Notes: generated by a model from the letters alone, not told the origin. A DNA stretch of 64,000 bases from Antilocapra americana (GCA_007570785.1 ML662465.1:2597052-2661051), one strand, 5' to 3'; positions 10,374 through 21,257 are shown, numbered from the stretch's first letter. A program made the numbers and translations.

Positions 10374-10526
10374 CAGTTCAGTTCAGTCGCTCAGTCGTGT
10401 CTGACTCTTTGTGACCCCATGGACTGCAGCAAGTCCAGCCTCCCTGCCCATCACCAACTCCAGAGCTTGCTCAAACTCATGTCCATTGAGTCAGTGATGC
10501 CATCCTGCCATCTCATCCTCTGTGAT
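10374..10526 (-). mobile_element. BovB LINE, short 3' end
   Basis: Reversed tail 'cagttcagttcagtcgctca' through 'gatgccatcctgccatctca'. It is truncated at almost the same point as the copy at 9413. Confidence 0.92.
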
Positions 10527-10759
10527 GAGAATGTGCCCTGCTGAGCTCTAATTAATACCACCCTCACCATTTGACCCCCTAATTCCCAATTTTTAATTTC
10601 CCATCCTATTCCCATCTCCCCTGGGGCTCTGCATTGCGCCAGTTCAAATGCACTGCTCTGAGGGTTGGGAGTGCTTCCTGCTAATCTGGTGCCCCAAAGC
10701 ATTGTGCAGGCTCAGCTCACATGCTTCCAGCATCGCAGCCCTCTGCCAGGCTAAAATAA

Positions 10760-11350
10760 GCTCTCTTTAACTGACTCACCATGTCACCTCTCTTATCCAC
10801 TGAGCCCACAAAGGACATGGACATTCTTCTGGCCATGTCACACAGAGCTGAAAATCCGCCCCCTCTTTCCTGTCTTTTCTTATTGACCTGAGGATGAAGT
10901 CTAAACTCCTTCGCAAAGATTCAAAGATGCTTCTTGTCTGAGCTGCTGCTTGATTCTCCAGCCTCGTCTCTCACCATACATCTTACACACAGCTGGACAG
11001 GACTTTGAGCTGGGTCTGAAATGTGCTGGGCTTGCTCTGTCTGGGGTTTTGCTGAATGTGAGCTCCCTGCCAGAGGCACTCTTCCCCTTCACTCCCTGGT
11101 GTTGACTGGCCGCAGCTGCCATCATCACTACCTTCCTTCATCTCTTCTTCCCTATTAGGACACTGTTCCCTCGCCTCTGCTCCTAGACCCCCATTGGCTT
11201 TCTTGGGCCATGCTTTATTTCCTATCTGTTGCCCTCGCTGAGCTGTAATCTCTGTGAAGGCAATGATCACAAGCATCTTGGTCCCTTAAGTATTCTCAAT
11301 GTCTAGTAATGCTCGGTTCAAAAAAAGATGCTCGGTGGGGATTTGCTGAA
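10760..11350 (+). mobile_element. L2 LINE 3' region
   Basis: The order of segments matches L2: 'aggatgaagtctaaactcct', 'ccagaggcactcttcccctt', 'ctgtaatctctgtgaaggca' and a terminal 'gggatttgctgaacat'. Strongly diverged and non-coding. Confidence 0.7.
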
Positions 11351-11379
11351 CATATAACTGACCATCACTTGCCCTGACC

Positions 11380-11631
11380 CCTATCCATTGATTTCCAGGC
11401 TCCCTCCATCCAGCTTGGCTTGATCTTTGCTGGTAACTGAGGCTTCGTCTCTGTACAGACCTCCCAATGACTTACAGTTTCCATCATTTGCTCTTCTTTT
11501 CCTGGTCCCAATCTTCCAGCCACACTCCATGACTGCTTCCTTGTAGAGATGACAGGGTCCCCAGCTCCATGAGGGCAGGGACTTCCTCCATCATGTCCAC
11601 AGTGCTGTTCTAGTGCTTGACACTTATATAT
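11380..11631 (+). mobile_element. L2 LINE 3' end, first half of a split copy
   Basis: 'agctccatgagggcagggac' and 'cagtgctgttctagtgcttg' are the L2 terminus. It resumes after the SINE with 'aaagcatttgttgactcag' (to about 11885), so the Bov-tA inserted into it. Confidence 0.75.
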
Positions 11632-11851
11632 GTGCTTGTACTTAGTCACTCACTTGTGTCCCACCCTCTGTGACCCTGTGGACTGTAACCCACCAGGCTC
11701 CTCTCCCCATGGTATTTCTCAGGAAATTATTAGACTGAGTTTCCATGCCCTCCTCCAAGGAATCACCCCAAGCCAGGGACTGAACCTGCTGCTCCTGTGT
11801 CTCCTGCACTGCAGGCAGATTCTTTACCTGCTGTGGCATCGTGGAAGCTCA
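11632..11851 (-). mobile_element. Bov-tA SINE inside L2
   Basis: Reversed full-length copy from 'gcttgtacttagtcactcac' to a head near 'ctgctgtggcatcgtgga'. It splits the last 40 bases of an L2 3' end. Confidence 0.9.
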
Positions 11852-11885
11852 AAGAAGTTGCTCCATAAAGCATTTGTTGACTCAG
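11852..11885 (+). mobile_element. L2 3' terminus, second half
   Basis: 'gctccataaagcatttgttg' corresponds to the L2 end ('gctcaataaatatttgttga') displaced by the SINE. Confidence 0.65.
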
Positions 11886-12849
11886 TTAAAAAAAAAAACA
11901 TCAGTTCTGTAGTTCCTAGAAGAGCGTGGAGTCAACATTTCATGCAAAATGGGGGCCTGAGCTCATTACTACCCACTGTGTCTGAACAGAGCTCTTCTTG
12001 GCCTCCTTGGGGCACTCATGGAATTGTTTTCAGGGATGAAGCTTTTCCAGGGCACAGCTGCTTGTCTTGGAAACTCCCCTGATGACATTTAAGCTCTGGC
12101 TCTGATTCCCTGGGCCTGGGTGAACTTTCCTCATGTTTTCACTGCTCTGTCCTCCCTCCCACCCTCTCAGCATCTGCATCATAGACTATTCAAGAAGCCC
12201 AGTTTCATGCAGGAGGAGAGATTTCAACTCTGAGGAGAATTTAGTGCCGAGATGAGATGCTGCCAAACCCTTCAATATCAGGTCCCATTTAAACACGCTC
12301 AGGAATAGGAATGAAATTCAAGGTGTCTCTTTAGAAGGCTTTTACCGGCTTCAGAAAGCCATGGCCTGTCCTGGAGGATTGATTTTCAGGAAGACGGTGA
12401 GGAGTGTCTAGGCATTTAGTGACAAGGCACATCTTTGCCAAGAAGGTCCAAAGAGCCCAGGTACAAAATTCATCAGGGGGAAGGAGATGCTGTCACTCTT
12501 GTTTACCAATTGGGGACTGTTATCTTTGAAACTCCCTGACATCAAGACTCCCTAGTTCCCACTTAAAATCAAGATAATTTTATAAAATAATGGCATGATG
12601 AAATAAATTAAGCTGAATAGTGTCTTTTTGAAAAGCAGCAAAAATTTACAACGCGTCTATCAACCTGACTGAAAAAAAATCTGACAAAATGAAATAATAC
12701 ATATAGGGCAAAGAAGAAAATTCACTTTATTGGGGTGCTTAAATGGATCCACAGTAATGTTAGAGCTGTGGGAATGAAAGGTCCTCAAGAAAACGTGAGA
12801 TGGAACATAAAACGAGCAGACTTTGCTGAAAGATAGGTCTGGGCTCCGA
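11886..12849. other. Unique, repeat-poor sequence
   Basis: No transposon recognised. The stretch 12180-12790 is AT-rich in its second half, with long runs free of repeat signature. See findings. Confidence 0.5.
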
Positions 12850-12960
12850 ACACAACTTGGCTGCTTTCTAGCTGAAACCTACTGCTCCAAATCACAGGTC
12901 TTGACTGAATCTCTTTCCCCATCTGTAAAATGGGTTTTGAGATATTGTCATGTGCTTTTG
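12850..12960 (+). mobile_element. MIR fragment
   Basis: 'ctctttccccatctgtaaaa' followed by 'tgggttttgagat' is the MIR core; upstream is decayed. Confidence 0.6.
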
Positions 12961-13089
12961 TTGTTTGCATCTCAGCATTCCTCTGGGGATATAGCCCTAT
13001 CTCACTCATCCTCTTAGAAGAAGACAATTCTTACATCTCAACTCAGAAATGAGTGCATGGCCTATGTCTGGCTCATCTCAGTCCAGTGT

Positions 13090-13545
13090 GGGGTGAAGAC
13101 TGTATCAGTGGAACCAGTTTTTCACTCTCTGCCTGTGTGCCATGGCATTCTTCTTACCAAAAGGGTGGACTGTGACATTGGGGCTAGCTTGGGATGTGTT
13201 TTGACCAATTGGAAGTGGCAGAGTGGTGAATCATGATGCCAGTGAAGTCTTTCATGCATCCACCTGCTACTCTTGTGCCTCTGCCATCACTATGAGAACA
13301 TGCCTTGGCTGGTCTGCTGGGGAAGGAAAGGCATGTAGAACAGAGCTGAACCACCCCAGTTGCCTCAGTTGGTAGCCAACCAATCTGCAGTTATGTGAGC
13401 AAGACCACCAAAGATCAGTAGGGGTAGCAACTGACCCAAGATTGATCCGATGCATGATGGATAAATGTATTTTTATATCATTGAAGCTTTATAGTAGTTT
13501 GTTGCTCAATCTTTTTGTTGCAGTAGAAAGCTAATACAGTCTGTG
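13090..13545 (+). mobile_element. MLT1-like (MaLR/ERVL) solo LTR
   Basis: Segments 'gtgttttgaccaattggaag', 'tgccatcactatgagaacat' and the closing 'gttgcagtagaaagctaata' follow the order of MLT1 LTRs. No internal retroviral sequence is attached. Old and degenerate; the exact subfamily is uncertain. Confidence 0.6.
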
Positions 13546-13878
13546 ACCACACTTCAGCCAATCAGAGTTGGGGTGGAGACTTTCCCTGAAACAATTAGAA
13601 TAAAGTTATTTATTTTTCTATGGGACTTGCTATGCTGACAAGATACAAGTTTCAGGGAAAGCCTGCCAGAAACTGAAGTTAAAACAGAAGAATCAAACAA
13701 AGTTGGGAAAGAAGAATCTTATGTCTTGATAGCTTCTAGATTAAGTCTACTTACAACAATTATTGTTTCACTTAGAAGGAATGATAGCTTCTCATTTTAG
13801 CTACAGTCAACTTAGGTTGGATTTTTTTTGACCTTTGCAACTAGAGTCCTGATCAGTGAAATTTAAAGGGTTGTTTTT
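13546..13878. other. Unassigned sequence
   Basis: Purine-rich and AT-rich, with no recognisable family or frame. Confidence 0.45.
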
Positions 13879-14290
13879 AGGGGGCTCAAAAATCACTGCA
13901 GATGGTGACTGTAGCCATGAAGTTAAAAGACACTTGTTCCTGGGAAGAAAAGTTATGACCAATCTAGACAACTTATTAAAAAGCAGAGACATTACTTTGC
14001 CAACAAAGGTCTATCTAGTCATACCTCTGGTTTTCCAGTGGTCATGTATGGATGTGAGAATTGGACTATAAAGAAAGCTGAGAGCCGAAGAACTGATGCT
14101 TTTGAATTGTGGTGTTGGAGAAGACTCGAGAATCCCTTGGACAGCCAGGAGATCCAACCAGTCCATCCTAAAGGAGATCAGTCCTGAATATTCATTGGAA
14201 GGACTGATGCTGAAGCTGAAGCTCCAATACTTTGACCACCTGATGCGAAGAACTGACTCATTGGAAAAAAACCATGGTGCTGTGAAAGAC
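13879..14290 (+). pseudogene. BovB ORF2 C-terminal relic
   Basis: The frame carries motifs GGSKITADGDCSHEV and KSRDITLPTKV, then shifts frame near 14060-14096 before RRSNQSILKEISPEY and LMLKLKLQYF. These belong to the domain downstream of the reverse transcriptase in RTE elements. The catalytic RT part is absent and the frameshift makes the relic non-functional. Confidence 0.88.
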
Positions 14291-14474
14291 TGAAGGCAAA
14301 AGAAGGATACAACAGAGGATGAGATGGCTGGATGGCATCACCAAGTTGATGGACATGAGTCTGAGCAAGCTCTGGAGTTGGTGATGGGCAGGGAGGCCTG
14401 GCTTACTGCAGTCCATGGGGTTGCGAAGAGTCAGACACAATTGATCGACTGAACTGAACTGAACTGAACTGAAG
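13879..14474 (+). mobile_element. BovB LINE, about 600-bp 3' portion
   Basis: It starts at 'gggggctcaaaaatcactgc' and runs to the 3' end, finishing in five ACTGA-type units (14448-14472). It contains the ORF2 C-terminal region and the 3' tail. No clear target duplication remains. Confidence 0.95.
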
Positions 14475-14939
14475 GACTAATGCATTGTGAATGTGCCTCA
14501 GCTGGAAAAACACTCTAGTTGAATATTGCTACAAAGTTCCAAGCAGTAATAAAAATAATATTTTCTATGTATCCTTGTGCATTTTACTTTCTAGGGTGTC
14601 AAGGGCTTGGTAAGTACATTTTGCACCTCACTGAGTTATAGAGAGGCAGCCATTCCCACAGGATCTCACCAGTACCTGGAAACAAGGTTGATTCAGTCCT
14701 TATTTGGGCTTGGTGACAAGGACACAGCAATTCTGAGAAAGACTCACCAGGGTGCTCTACGCGTCCGTGATTTAACGCACTTCATAGTTGACAGAAGCCA
14801 ACTATTTTAGACTGAAGGATATGGTAAAGAGGATATTACCAAAGATTCATGGTTCACCAATGGGGAAACTGAAGCAGAAAAGGGGAGGGCAGTGATGGTA
14901 GAGTATGGTACCCCCATGGTGCTGTGCTGGAAAGACAAT
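14475..14939. other. Unassigned sequence
   Basis: No repeat recognised, apart from a GTAAGT-type donor near 14610 discussed in findings. Confidence 0.45.
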
Positions 14940-15075
14940 GGGTGTTGGGGTCAGAGAGACTGAGATTTAAACCCAGACTGAGTTATCCATATATTTAACT
15001 ACCTTGGGCAAGTTTTTTGACTTTCTCAGGTCTCCAGTTTTACTTCTGCAACATGAGGGTGCAATGCCACACAAG
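14940..15075 (+). mobile_element. MIR SINE
   Basis: 'gtcagagagactgagattta', 'aactaccttgggcaagtttt' and 'tctccagttttacttctgca' follow MIR order. Confidence 0.75.
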
Positions 15076-15399
15076 ATGAAAGCGTATTACCTGCAGATGA
15101 TTTTTTTTTGATATATGTAGGCATTGCCCACATTGGAAGGGGGAACCCAATCTTTCTTATCTCCCTTGAACCTGTGCCAAGGATGGGCTTAACTTAGTGA
15201 CTTGCTTCCAATGAAAAGAGTATAGAAAGGGGAAAATAGTAACCAAACAACAGAGAAATCTAGAAAACACTGCCCAGACCAAGTAATGAAGGTTAAGATC
15301 ACCATGAATATCACGTGACTATCACCTACTCCCTGATATGATGTGATGTACAGGGCACCTCACTCCTGTGGTTGTCTTCTCCCAAGCTCTAAACTCCAG

Positions 15400-15647
15400 T
15401 TTGGTTGCAAGAAATACATCAGACTAAGTGAGATTGGAAAGCATTCTTCAAGACCCCTGGCCAGTATCCTCAAGACTCTAAGGAAGGTCACAAAAGCAAG
15501 GGAAGACTGGGGGACCATAACAGATGAGAGGAGACTGGGAGATGGCACCACTCAATACAACATGGTATCCCCGATTGGATTTTGGAACAGAAAGAGGATA
15601 TCAGTGAGAAAACAGGTGATATTGAAATGGAATCTAGAATGTAGTTC
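15400..15647 (+). mobile_element. L1M-type 3' UTR, first part
   Basis: 'cctcaagactctaaggaagg', 'ggattttggaacagaaagag' and 'gatatcagtgagaaaacagg' match an old L1 3' UTR. It resumes at 16043 beyond a BovB insertion. 15076-15399 upstream is unassigned. Confidence 0.6.
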
Positions 15648-16042
15648 GAAAGGATGAGAGCAGAAGAATTGATACTTTTGAATCACGGTGCTGGAGAAGA
15701 CTCTTGAGAATCCCCTGGACTACAAGGAGATCAAACCAGTCAATCTTAAAGGAAATTAATCCTGAATATTCATGTAAGGACGGATGCTGAAGCTGAACCT
15801 CCAGTACTCTGGCCACCTGATGCAAAGAACTGACTCACTGGAAAAGACCCTGATGCTGAGAAAGACTGAAGGCTAAAGGAGAAGGAAATGGCAGAGGATG
15901 AGATGGATAGCATCACTGACTCGATGGACATGAACCCGAGCAAACTCTGGGAGATGATAGTGAAGGACAGAGGAGCCTAGCATACTGTGGCCCGTGGGGT
16001 TGCAGAGTCAGACATGACTTAGCAACTGAGCAACAGCAACCA
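15648..16042 (+). mobile_element. BovB LINE inserted in an L1M 3' UTR
   Basis: It runs from 'gcagaagaattgatactttt' through 'ccacctgatgcaaagaactg' to 'cagacatgacttagcaactg', with an AAC-rich tail. 5'-truncated; no intact frame. Confidence 0.92.
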
Positions 16043-16195
16043 CAATGTTGATTTTTCAGGTGTGACAAATTTATCATGGTTACATAACATGTAAATAGGG
16101 GAAACTGGGTGAGGGTACATGAAAATCTTCTGTACTGTCTTTAAAACTATTCTGTTAATCTAAAATTGCTCCAAAAGCAAAATAATAATGATGAT
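16043..16195 (+). mobile_element. L1M-type 3' UTR, second part
   Basis: 'ggggaaactgggtgagggta' and 'ctgttaatctaaaattgctc' are the conserved terminal segments of L1M 3' UTRs, closing in an A-rich tail. Confidence 0.75.
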
Positions 16196-16499
16196 ATACT
16201 GTAAATGAAATATCAAATTGATCTTAGTTGTAGGCCTTGGTCCCAGTTTTTTACCCCTGGGACCTCAAATCCTCTAGCTCCCTGGACTTCGTGATCCAGG
16301 AGATAAACTCAGCTGCAGTAGTTACCACAACACCTTTTTGCATCATCTGTGTCAAGGACGCTATCTCCCAGTGAAATTTCCTGCCTTAGTTCCCTGGGGA
16401 TCCCATGCAACCGGAAGTTGATCCAATTACCTATTTGCTTACAGTCACTTGAATTTAAATGTTCGCAGCTATCATATTTGGTTGAAGGCAGAGAATGTA
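16196..16499. other. Unassigned sequence
   Basis: No recognised repeat. A 96-codon plus frame starts here but ends inside MIR. Confidence 0.45.
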
Positions 16500-16735
16500 A
16501 ATGTCTGTCATTTACTGAGCACATGCTCCGTGCTAAGTACTCTACAGATGGGCGCATTTTCTCATTTCATTTTTGCAGATACATGAGGATCTGTATACAG
16601 GACACAGATATACAGGATACAGAAGCTCAGAGAGGTTAAGAGACCTATCTAAGGTCACACAGTAAGCAAGAGGAAGAGCTGAGGTTTGAACCAGTTCTTT
16701 CTGACTCCAAAGCATGTCTTTAAACCCCTCCATCA
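16500..16735 (-). mobile_element. MIR SINE with internal small repeats
   Basis: Reversed MIR: 'ttactgagcacatgctccgt', 'gctcagagaggttaagagac', 'aaggtcacacagtaagcaag'. Between them a short run repeats 'acaggacacagatatacagg'-like units, a private local duplication. Confidence 0.88.
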
Positions 16736-16954
16736 AACTATCTTAATATAGGTTGTTAAAACCTCGAAGGTTTTTACCCAGTTGATCATTTTCAACTTCT
16801 GTTCTTTATACACTTATTTGTTTCGGTACCTGCATTGCCGTGGATATAGAAAGAAAAGCAGAAAAAATAAAAATTATATAAATCACTTGAAAAAAAAGAG
16901 AGATTTTTTGATATTATCTATTATCTAATGCAGAGATCAGAAAATAGTGGTCAG

Positions 16955-17115
16955 TGCTCTGTGATGCCCAAGGAGGGTGGGGTGGGTGTGGGTTGGAGGG
17001 AGGCTCAAGAGGGAGGGGAATACACGTATACATATGGTTGATTCACAGCTGTTGTACAGCAGAAACCAGCACGACGTTGTAAAGCAATTATCTTCCAATA
17101 GTAAAATAAAAAAAG
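16955..17115 (+). mobile_element. L1 3' end
   Basis: 'atacacgtatacatatggtt', 'gttgtacagcagaaaccagc' and 'gtaaagcaattatcttccaa' form a ruminant L1 3' end with an A-rich tail. 16736-16954 upstream is unassigned and AT-rich. Confidence 0.85.
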
Positions 17116-17459
17116 AGATAAAACTGAGATTTGCAAACAGAATCGCATCTTCAATGAGCAGATTTCAGTTTGGAGCTGGACAGTTTTGTTTTGTGTTTTT
17201 AATTTTTTTGTTGTTGTTGTCATTTTCTCTTTTTAAATTAATGGCCAGAATTTGCAGTTTCACTTTCAGATGTTAGACTCCCATTTTCCTTGGATGAAAA
17301 TGAAGACCCTGGCTCTGTTTAAGCCTCCATCGCTGCCTGCAGCAGTCCCGACTGCCCTGTTGGGCTAGGTACATGTGCCCCAGATAACCTGCATCCCCCA
17401 GCCCACTTCCCTCATTTGCTTTCTCTGCCTGTCACCTGTAGTTAGCAGTATCTGATTGA
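17116..17459. other. Unassigned sequence with a short (TTG)n
   Basis: A TTG run at 17208-17220 is the only repeat seen. Confidence 0.45.
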
Positions 17460-17560
17460 CTCCCATTTATAGGAGAAAAAAATCGCCATTCAGAGAGGGT
17501 GAGTGACTGGTCAGAAGTCACACAGCAAGAACCAACGGTGCCATTCTGGTGGGTCCTCAT
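17460..17560 (-). mobile_element. MIR fragment
   Basis: 'ttcagagagggtgagtgact' and 'agtcacacagcaagaacc' are reversed MIR core. Confidence 0.65.
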
Positions 17561-18180
17561 TCATGTTGCTGAAATCAGGTGGTCCATCTCCCAGGTCCCT
17601 GCTCTGTGTCCTCTGTCTCCTCTGTGACTGACCTGTTTCAGCCTCCTACTGGCCACATCTTCTGGATCAACCTTTCCCACTTAGTCACACCATGGAGGCT
17701 GCTGGTTCTCGTATTTTCACAATTCAAAAAAAAATCTTTGTTCTTATTATTACCCTCAAAATTCATTAAGTTTAAGCCTTTCCTCTGAGGAAGATGGGAA
17801 ACAAGTTGGAATGTTTTGAAATTTAATTTCATCAAAAAAGAAGGAAAGAGAAAGGGAGAAAGAAAAGGAGAGAGGGAGGGGAGGTAAGATCTCGAATATG
17901 AGAGTTTGAAAGTTTGCAGCGTTTCTCGCTTTCCTTGGTTAGTTCTGATTAAACTCCCACCACCAGGAAGTCTCTTTCACTTTCTTCCAGGAAAGAATTA
18001 GAGATGTGAAGTCAGATTTCACAGGAAAGCTAGGGACTCCCACACCCAATCCCTCAGCCAGCCCTGACTTTGGGTGGGACATACACACGGAGGTTCCCTG
18101 AGAGCCCAGGACCACGTAGAGATTTGCCCGGGCATCGCAAACCCTCTGACACACTCTGATCATTAGAAAAAGAACGATCC
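17561..18180. other. Unassigned sequence with a polypurine tract
   Basis: 17835-17886 is almost pure A and G (GAAA/GGGA units). The rest is unrecognised. Confidence 0.5.
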
Positions 18181-18515
18181 TACATACAGGGCAGCAAAGG
18201 AGACACAGCTGTAAAGAACAGACTTTTGGACTCAGTGGGAGAAGGTGAGGGTGGGATGATTTGAGAGAATAGCATGTACATTACCATATGTAAAATAGAT
18301 GGCCAGTACAAGTTCGATGCCTGAAGCAGTGCACCCAAAGCCGGAGCTCTGGGGCAATCCAGAGGGGTAGGGTGGGAGGGAGGTGGGGGAGAGGCTTCAG
18401 AATGGGGGAGACACGTATATACCTGTGGCTGATATGACAGAAACCATCACAGTATTGTAAAGCAATTATCCTCCAATTAAAATAATTTTTAAAAATAAAA
18501 ATAAATAAATAAAAT
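18181..18515 (+). mobile_element. L1 3' end
   Basis: It begins in 'tacatacagggcagcaaagg' and continues with 'cttttggactcagtgggaga', 'gtgggatgatttgagagaat', 'acacgtatatacctgtggct' and 'gtaaagcaattatcctccaa', closing in A/T-rich (AAAT)n. A moderately young, 5'-truncated ruminant L1. Confidence 0.92.
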
Positions 18516-18519
18516 GTAT

Positions 18520-19205
18520 TTTTTCTAATATTTGGTATCATACATAAGAGTGAATAGTGAATACAGCGTGCATTCACAGCTTATGGGACTTTTATCAAAT
18601 GAACATCTGTGAGTGTCTGCCTTTTTAAGGAACAGAAATTTCTCCATCTTGGTAGCTCTGTATACTTTTCTCTGATTCCATCTCTGCTCTTCTCCCTGCA
18701 AGGTTGCTGCTTTCCTGTTCTTTGTGTGTTTATTCTACCTATTCACGCATTCTGTCCTGCATGTTTCATCTTTTATTGCAAAATTGATCAAATATGCAGA
18801 GAATTAGAAGGGATGGTATGACTGAATTGAATAGAATCTGTAGGTATTTATATCTACAACTATATTCAACAGCTTTAATCTTATTTTTTGTGCCATCATC
18901 TTTCATTTGCAAAGCCGTTATTTAAGGATTTTATTTTGTAAAGTATCAACTCCATATAAAAGCAGTGGGTCCCAACTTCGGCATCCTCCTTTTGTGGACG
19001 ATCTAGTTTCATCCACTCCCTCAGTCACTCGTTGCCTCTTCCACCCTGATTCTAGAATTGCTTTGAAGCAAATCCCAGACGTGATATAATTTCATCTGTA
19101 AATACTTCAGTTGCTATCTCCGAAAGATAAAGCCTCTTTCAAAAATATAATCACAATGTCACTATCACACCAAAAATAATAACACTCTCTGAACATTACC
19201 GTATA
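18520..19205 (-). mobile_element. Decayed L1M-type sequence
   Basis: Near 19060-19190 'tttgaagcaaatcccagacg', 'ttcatctgtaaatacttcag' and 'aatcacaatgtcactatcac' are recognisable old-L1 sequence. The first part (to about 18700) is less certain. It seems to continue after the SINE at 19515-19880. Confidence 0.5.
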
Positions 19206-19224
19206 GTTAGTATTAGAATTGAGG

Positions 19225-19432
19225 GCTTCTCTAGTTGTTTAGATGATAAAGAATCTGCCTGCAACGTGGGAGACCTGGGTTTGATCTCTGGGTCAGGAAG
19301 ATCCCCTGAAGAAGGAAATGGCAAACCACTGCAGTATTCTTGCCTGGAGAATTCCGTGGACAGAGGAGGCTGGCAGGCTACAGTCCATGGGGTTGCCAAC
19401 AGTTGGACACAACTGAGTGACTAACACACATC
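19225..19432 (+). mobile_element. Bov-tA SINE
   Basis: Head 'ggcttctctagttgtttaga' (A box degraded), B box 'ggtttgatctctggg', tail 'ggacacaactgagtgactaa'. Confidence 0.92.
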
Positions 19433-19444
19433 TTCGAATTACTT

Positions 19445-19505
19445 GATTTCAGCCTAGAAACTAATACAGCATTGTAAATCAATTACAGTTCAGTAAAAAA
19501 TACCT
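19445..19505 (+). mobile_element. L1 3' tail fragment
   Basis: 'cctagaaactaatacagcat' and 'tgtaaatcaattacagttca' are the final 60 bases of an L1 3' end. Confidence 0.65.
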
Positions 19506-19514
19506 GCAGCATGC

Positions 19515-19884
19515 ATTGCCCCAAAGTGAGGGTATTATCCTCGTAACTCAGCACAATTATTTTACCTAACAAATGAGTAATCATTCTCTAGTGTAATTAG
19601 ATAATAATTTCCATTAAAATTATTTTTGTTTCTATTAAAAATTTCCCAATCCTCCTCATTTTTTAAAATACTGTCTTGAATTTTAGAAGAGTTATAAATT
19701 TACAGAGAAATTGGAAGATGATACAGAGAGCTCTTATATACACCACATCTAGTTTCTCCGGTAATTAACATCTTGCATTAGAACAATATGTTTGTCATAG
19801 TGAATGAACCAATATCGACACACTATTACTAGCTAAAGTCTATGTGTATTCAGGTTTTCTTAGTTTTTACCCACTGTCTTTTCT
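19515..19884 (-). mobile_element. Decayed L1M-type sequence, continuation
   Basis: 'ttacagagaaattggaagat', 'tacaccacatctagtttctc' and 'gtgaatgaaccaatatcgac' are diagnostic of this old L1 region in reverse orientation. Confidence 0.6.
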
Positions 19885-20270
19885 GTGTCCCATAGTCATT
19901 TTTTTCTAATTTATTTTTTTAATTGGAAGAGAATTGCTCTACAATGTTGTGCTGGTTTCAGTTGTACAACAGAGCAAGTTAGCCATACTTACACACATAT
20001 CTCCTTCCTCTTGAGTCTCCCTCCACTCCCCTCATCCCACCCCTCTAGGTCATCACAGAGCACCAGAGTGGGCTCCCTGGGTTACAGAGCAGCTTCTCAC
20101 CAGCTCTCTGTTTTACACAGGGTAGGGTATATGTGTCGATGCTACTTTTTCCATTTTGTCCCACTCTCTGCTTCCCTGACTGGGTCCCCAAGTCCATTCT
20201 CTATATCTGTGTTTCCATTCCTTTCCTGTAAACAGGGTCATAAATACCATTTTTCTATATTACATATATA

Positions 20271-20458
20271 TGCCTGACTCTTTGCAACCCCATGGGCTGT
20301 AGCCTGCCAGGCTCCTCTGTTCATGGAATTCTCCAGGCAAGCACACTGGAGTGGGATGCAATTTCCTTCTCCAGTGGATCTTTCCGAACCCAGGGATCAA
20401 ATATGGGTCTCCTGGCTTTCGGGCAGATTTCTTACCATCTGAGCCATGAGGGAAACCC
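20271..20458 (-). mobile_element. Bov-tA SINE inside L1
   Basis: Reversed copy lacking the extreme tail: it starts at 'tgcctgactctttgcaaccc' and ends at the head 'gagccatgagggaaacccc'. Confidence 0.9.
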
Positions 20459-20734
20459 CAAATAATCATTAATATGTGATATTTGTTTTTCTCTTTCTAA
20501 CTTACTTCACTCTGTATAACAGGCTCTAGGTTCATCCACCTCACTAGAACTGACTCAGATTCATTCTTTTTTATGGCTGAGTAATATTCTACTGTTCACT
20601 GTAAAATTCTCCAGGTCAGAATACTAGAGTGGATAGCCTTTCACTTCTCCAGTGGATCTTCCCAACCCAGGGAATGAACCCAGGTCTCCCACATTGGAGG
20701 CAGATTCTTTACCAGCTGAGTCACAAGGGAAGCC

Positions 20735-21015
20735 TTATGACCAACCTAGACAGCCTGTTAAAAAGCAGAGACATTACTTTGCCAACAAAGGTCCGCCATC
20801 TAGTCAAAGCTATGGTTTTTCCAGTAGTCATGTATGGATGTGAGAGCTGGACTATAAAGAAAGCTGAACGCCAAAGAATTGATACTTTTGAATTGTGGTG
20901 TTGGAGAAGACTCTTGAGAGTCCCTTGGATTGCAAGGAGATCCAACCAGTCCATCCTAAAGGAAGTCAGTCCTGAATATACATCGGAAGGACTGATGCTG
21001 AAGGTGAAACTCTAA
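20735..21015 (+). pseudogene. BovB ORF2 C-terminal relic, frame still open
   Basis: The frame holds LLKSRDITLPTKV, VVMYGCESWTIKKAE, FELWCWRRLLRVPW and RRSNQSILKEVSPEY without interruption, and stops at 21015. The open frame extends upstream to 20629 only because the reversed SINE happens to be open too. With no RT or endonuclease domain it cannot act in retrotransposition. Confidence 0.9.
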
Positions 21016-21257
21016 TCCTTTGGCCACCTGATGTGAAGAACTGACTCATTTGAAAAGACTCCGATGCTGGGAAAGATTGAAGGCAAGAGGAGGAGGGGAT
21101 GACAGAGGATGAGATGGTTGGATGGCATCACTGATGCTTTGGACATGAGTTTGAATAGGCTCTAGGAGTTGGTGGTGGACAGGGAAGCCTGGTGTGCTAT
21201 AGTCGATGGGGCTGCAAAGAGTTGACTATGACTGAGTGACTGAACTGAACTGAACTG
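20735..21257 (+). mobile_element. BovB LINE 3' portion
   Basis: It starts at 'ttatgaccaacctagacagc', contains the ORF2 C-terminal segment and the full 3' end, and finishes in ACTGA units (21235-21257). Confidence 0.95.

Larger units (their letters stand above)
20595..21257. mobile_element. Composite Bov-tA(-)/BovB(+) insertion with one target duplication
   Basis: A reversed 5' portion of Bov-tA (about 20598-20734) joins directly to a plus-strand BovB piece (20735-21257) at the SINE head. The flanks 20583-20594 and 21258-21269 match at 11 of 12 bases and lie only outside the pair, so the pair looks like a single insertion event into L1. Confidence 0.8.

Noticed and set aside
10360..10545. Target duplication around the BovB at 10374
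   Set aside because: Only about six bases ('tgccct') are shared, too short to separate from chance.
11630..12082. 150-codon plus-strand frame
   Set aside because: The first half is antisense Bov-tA; the rest is unique with no recognisable motif.
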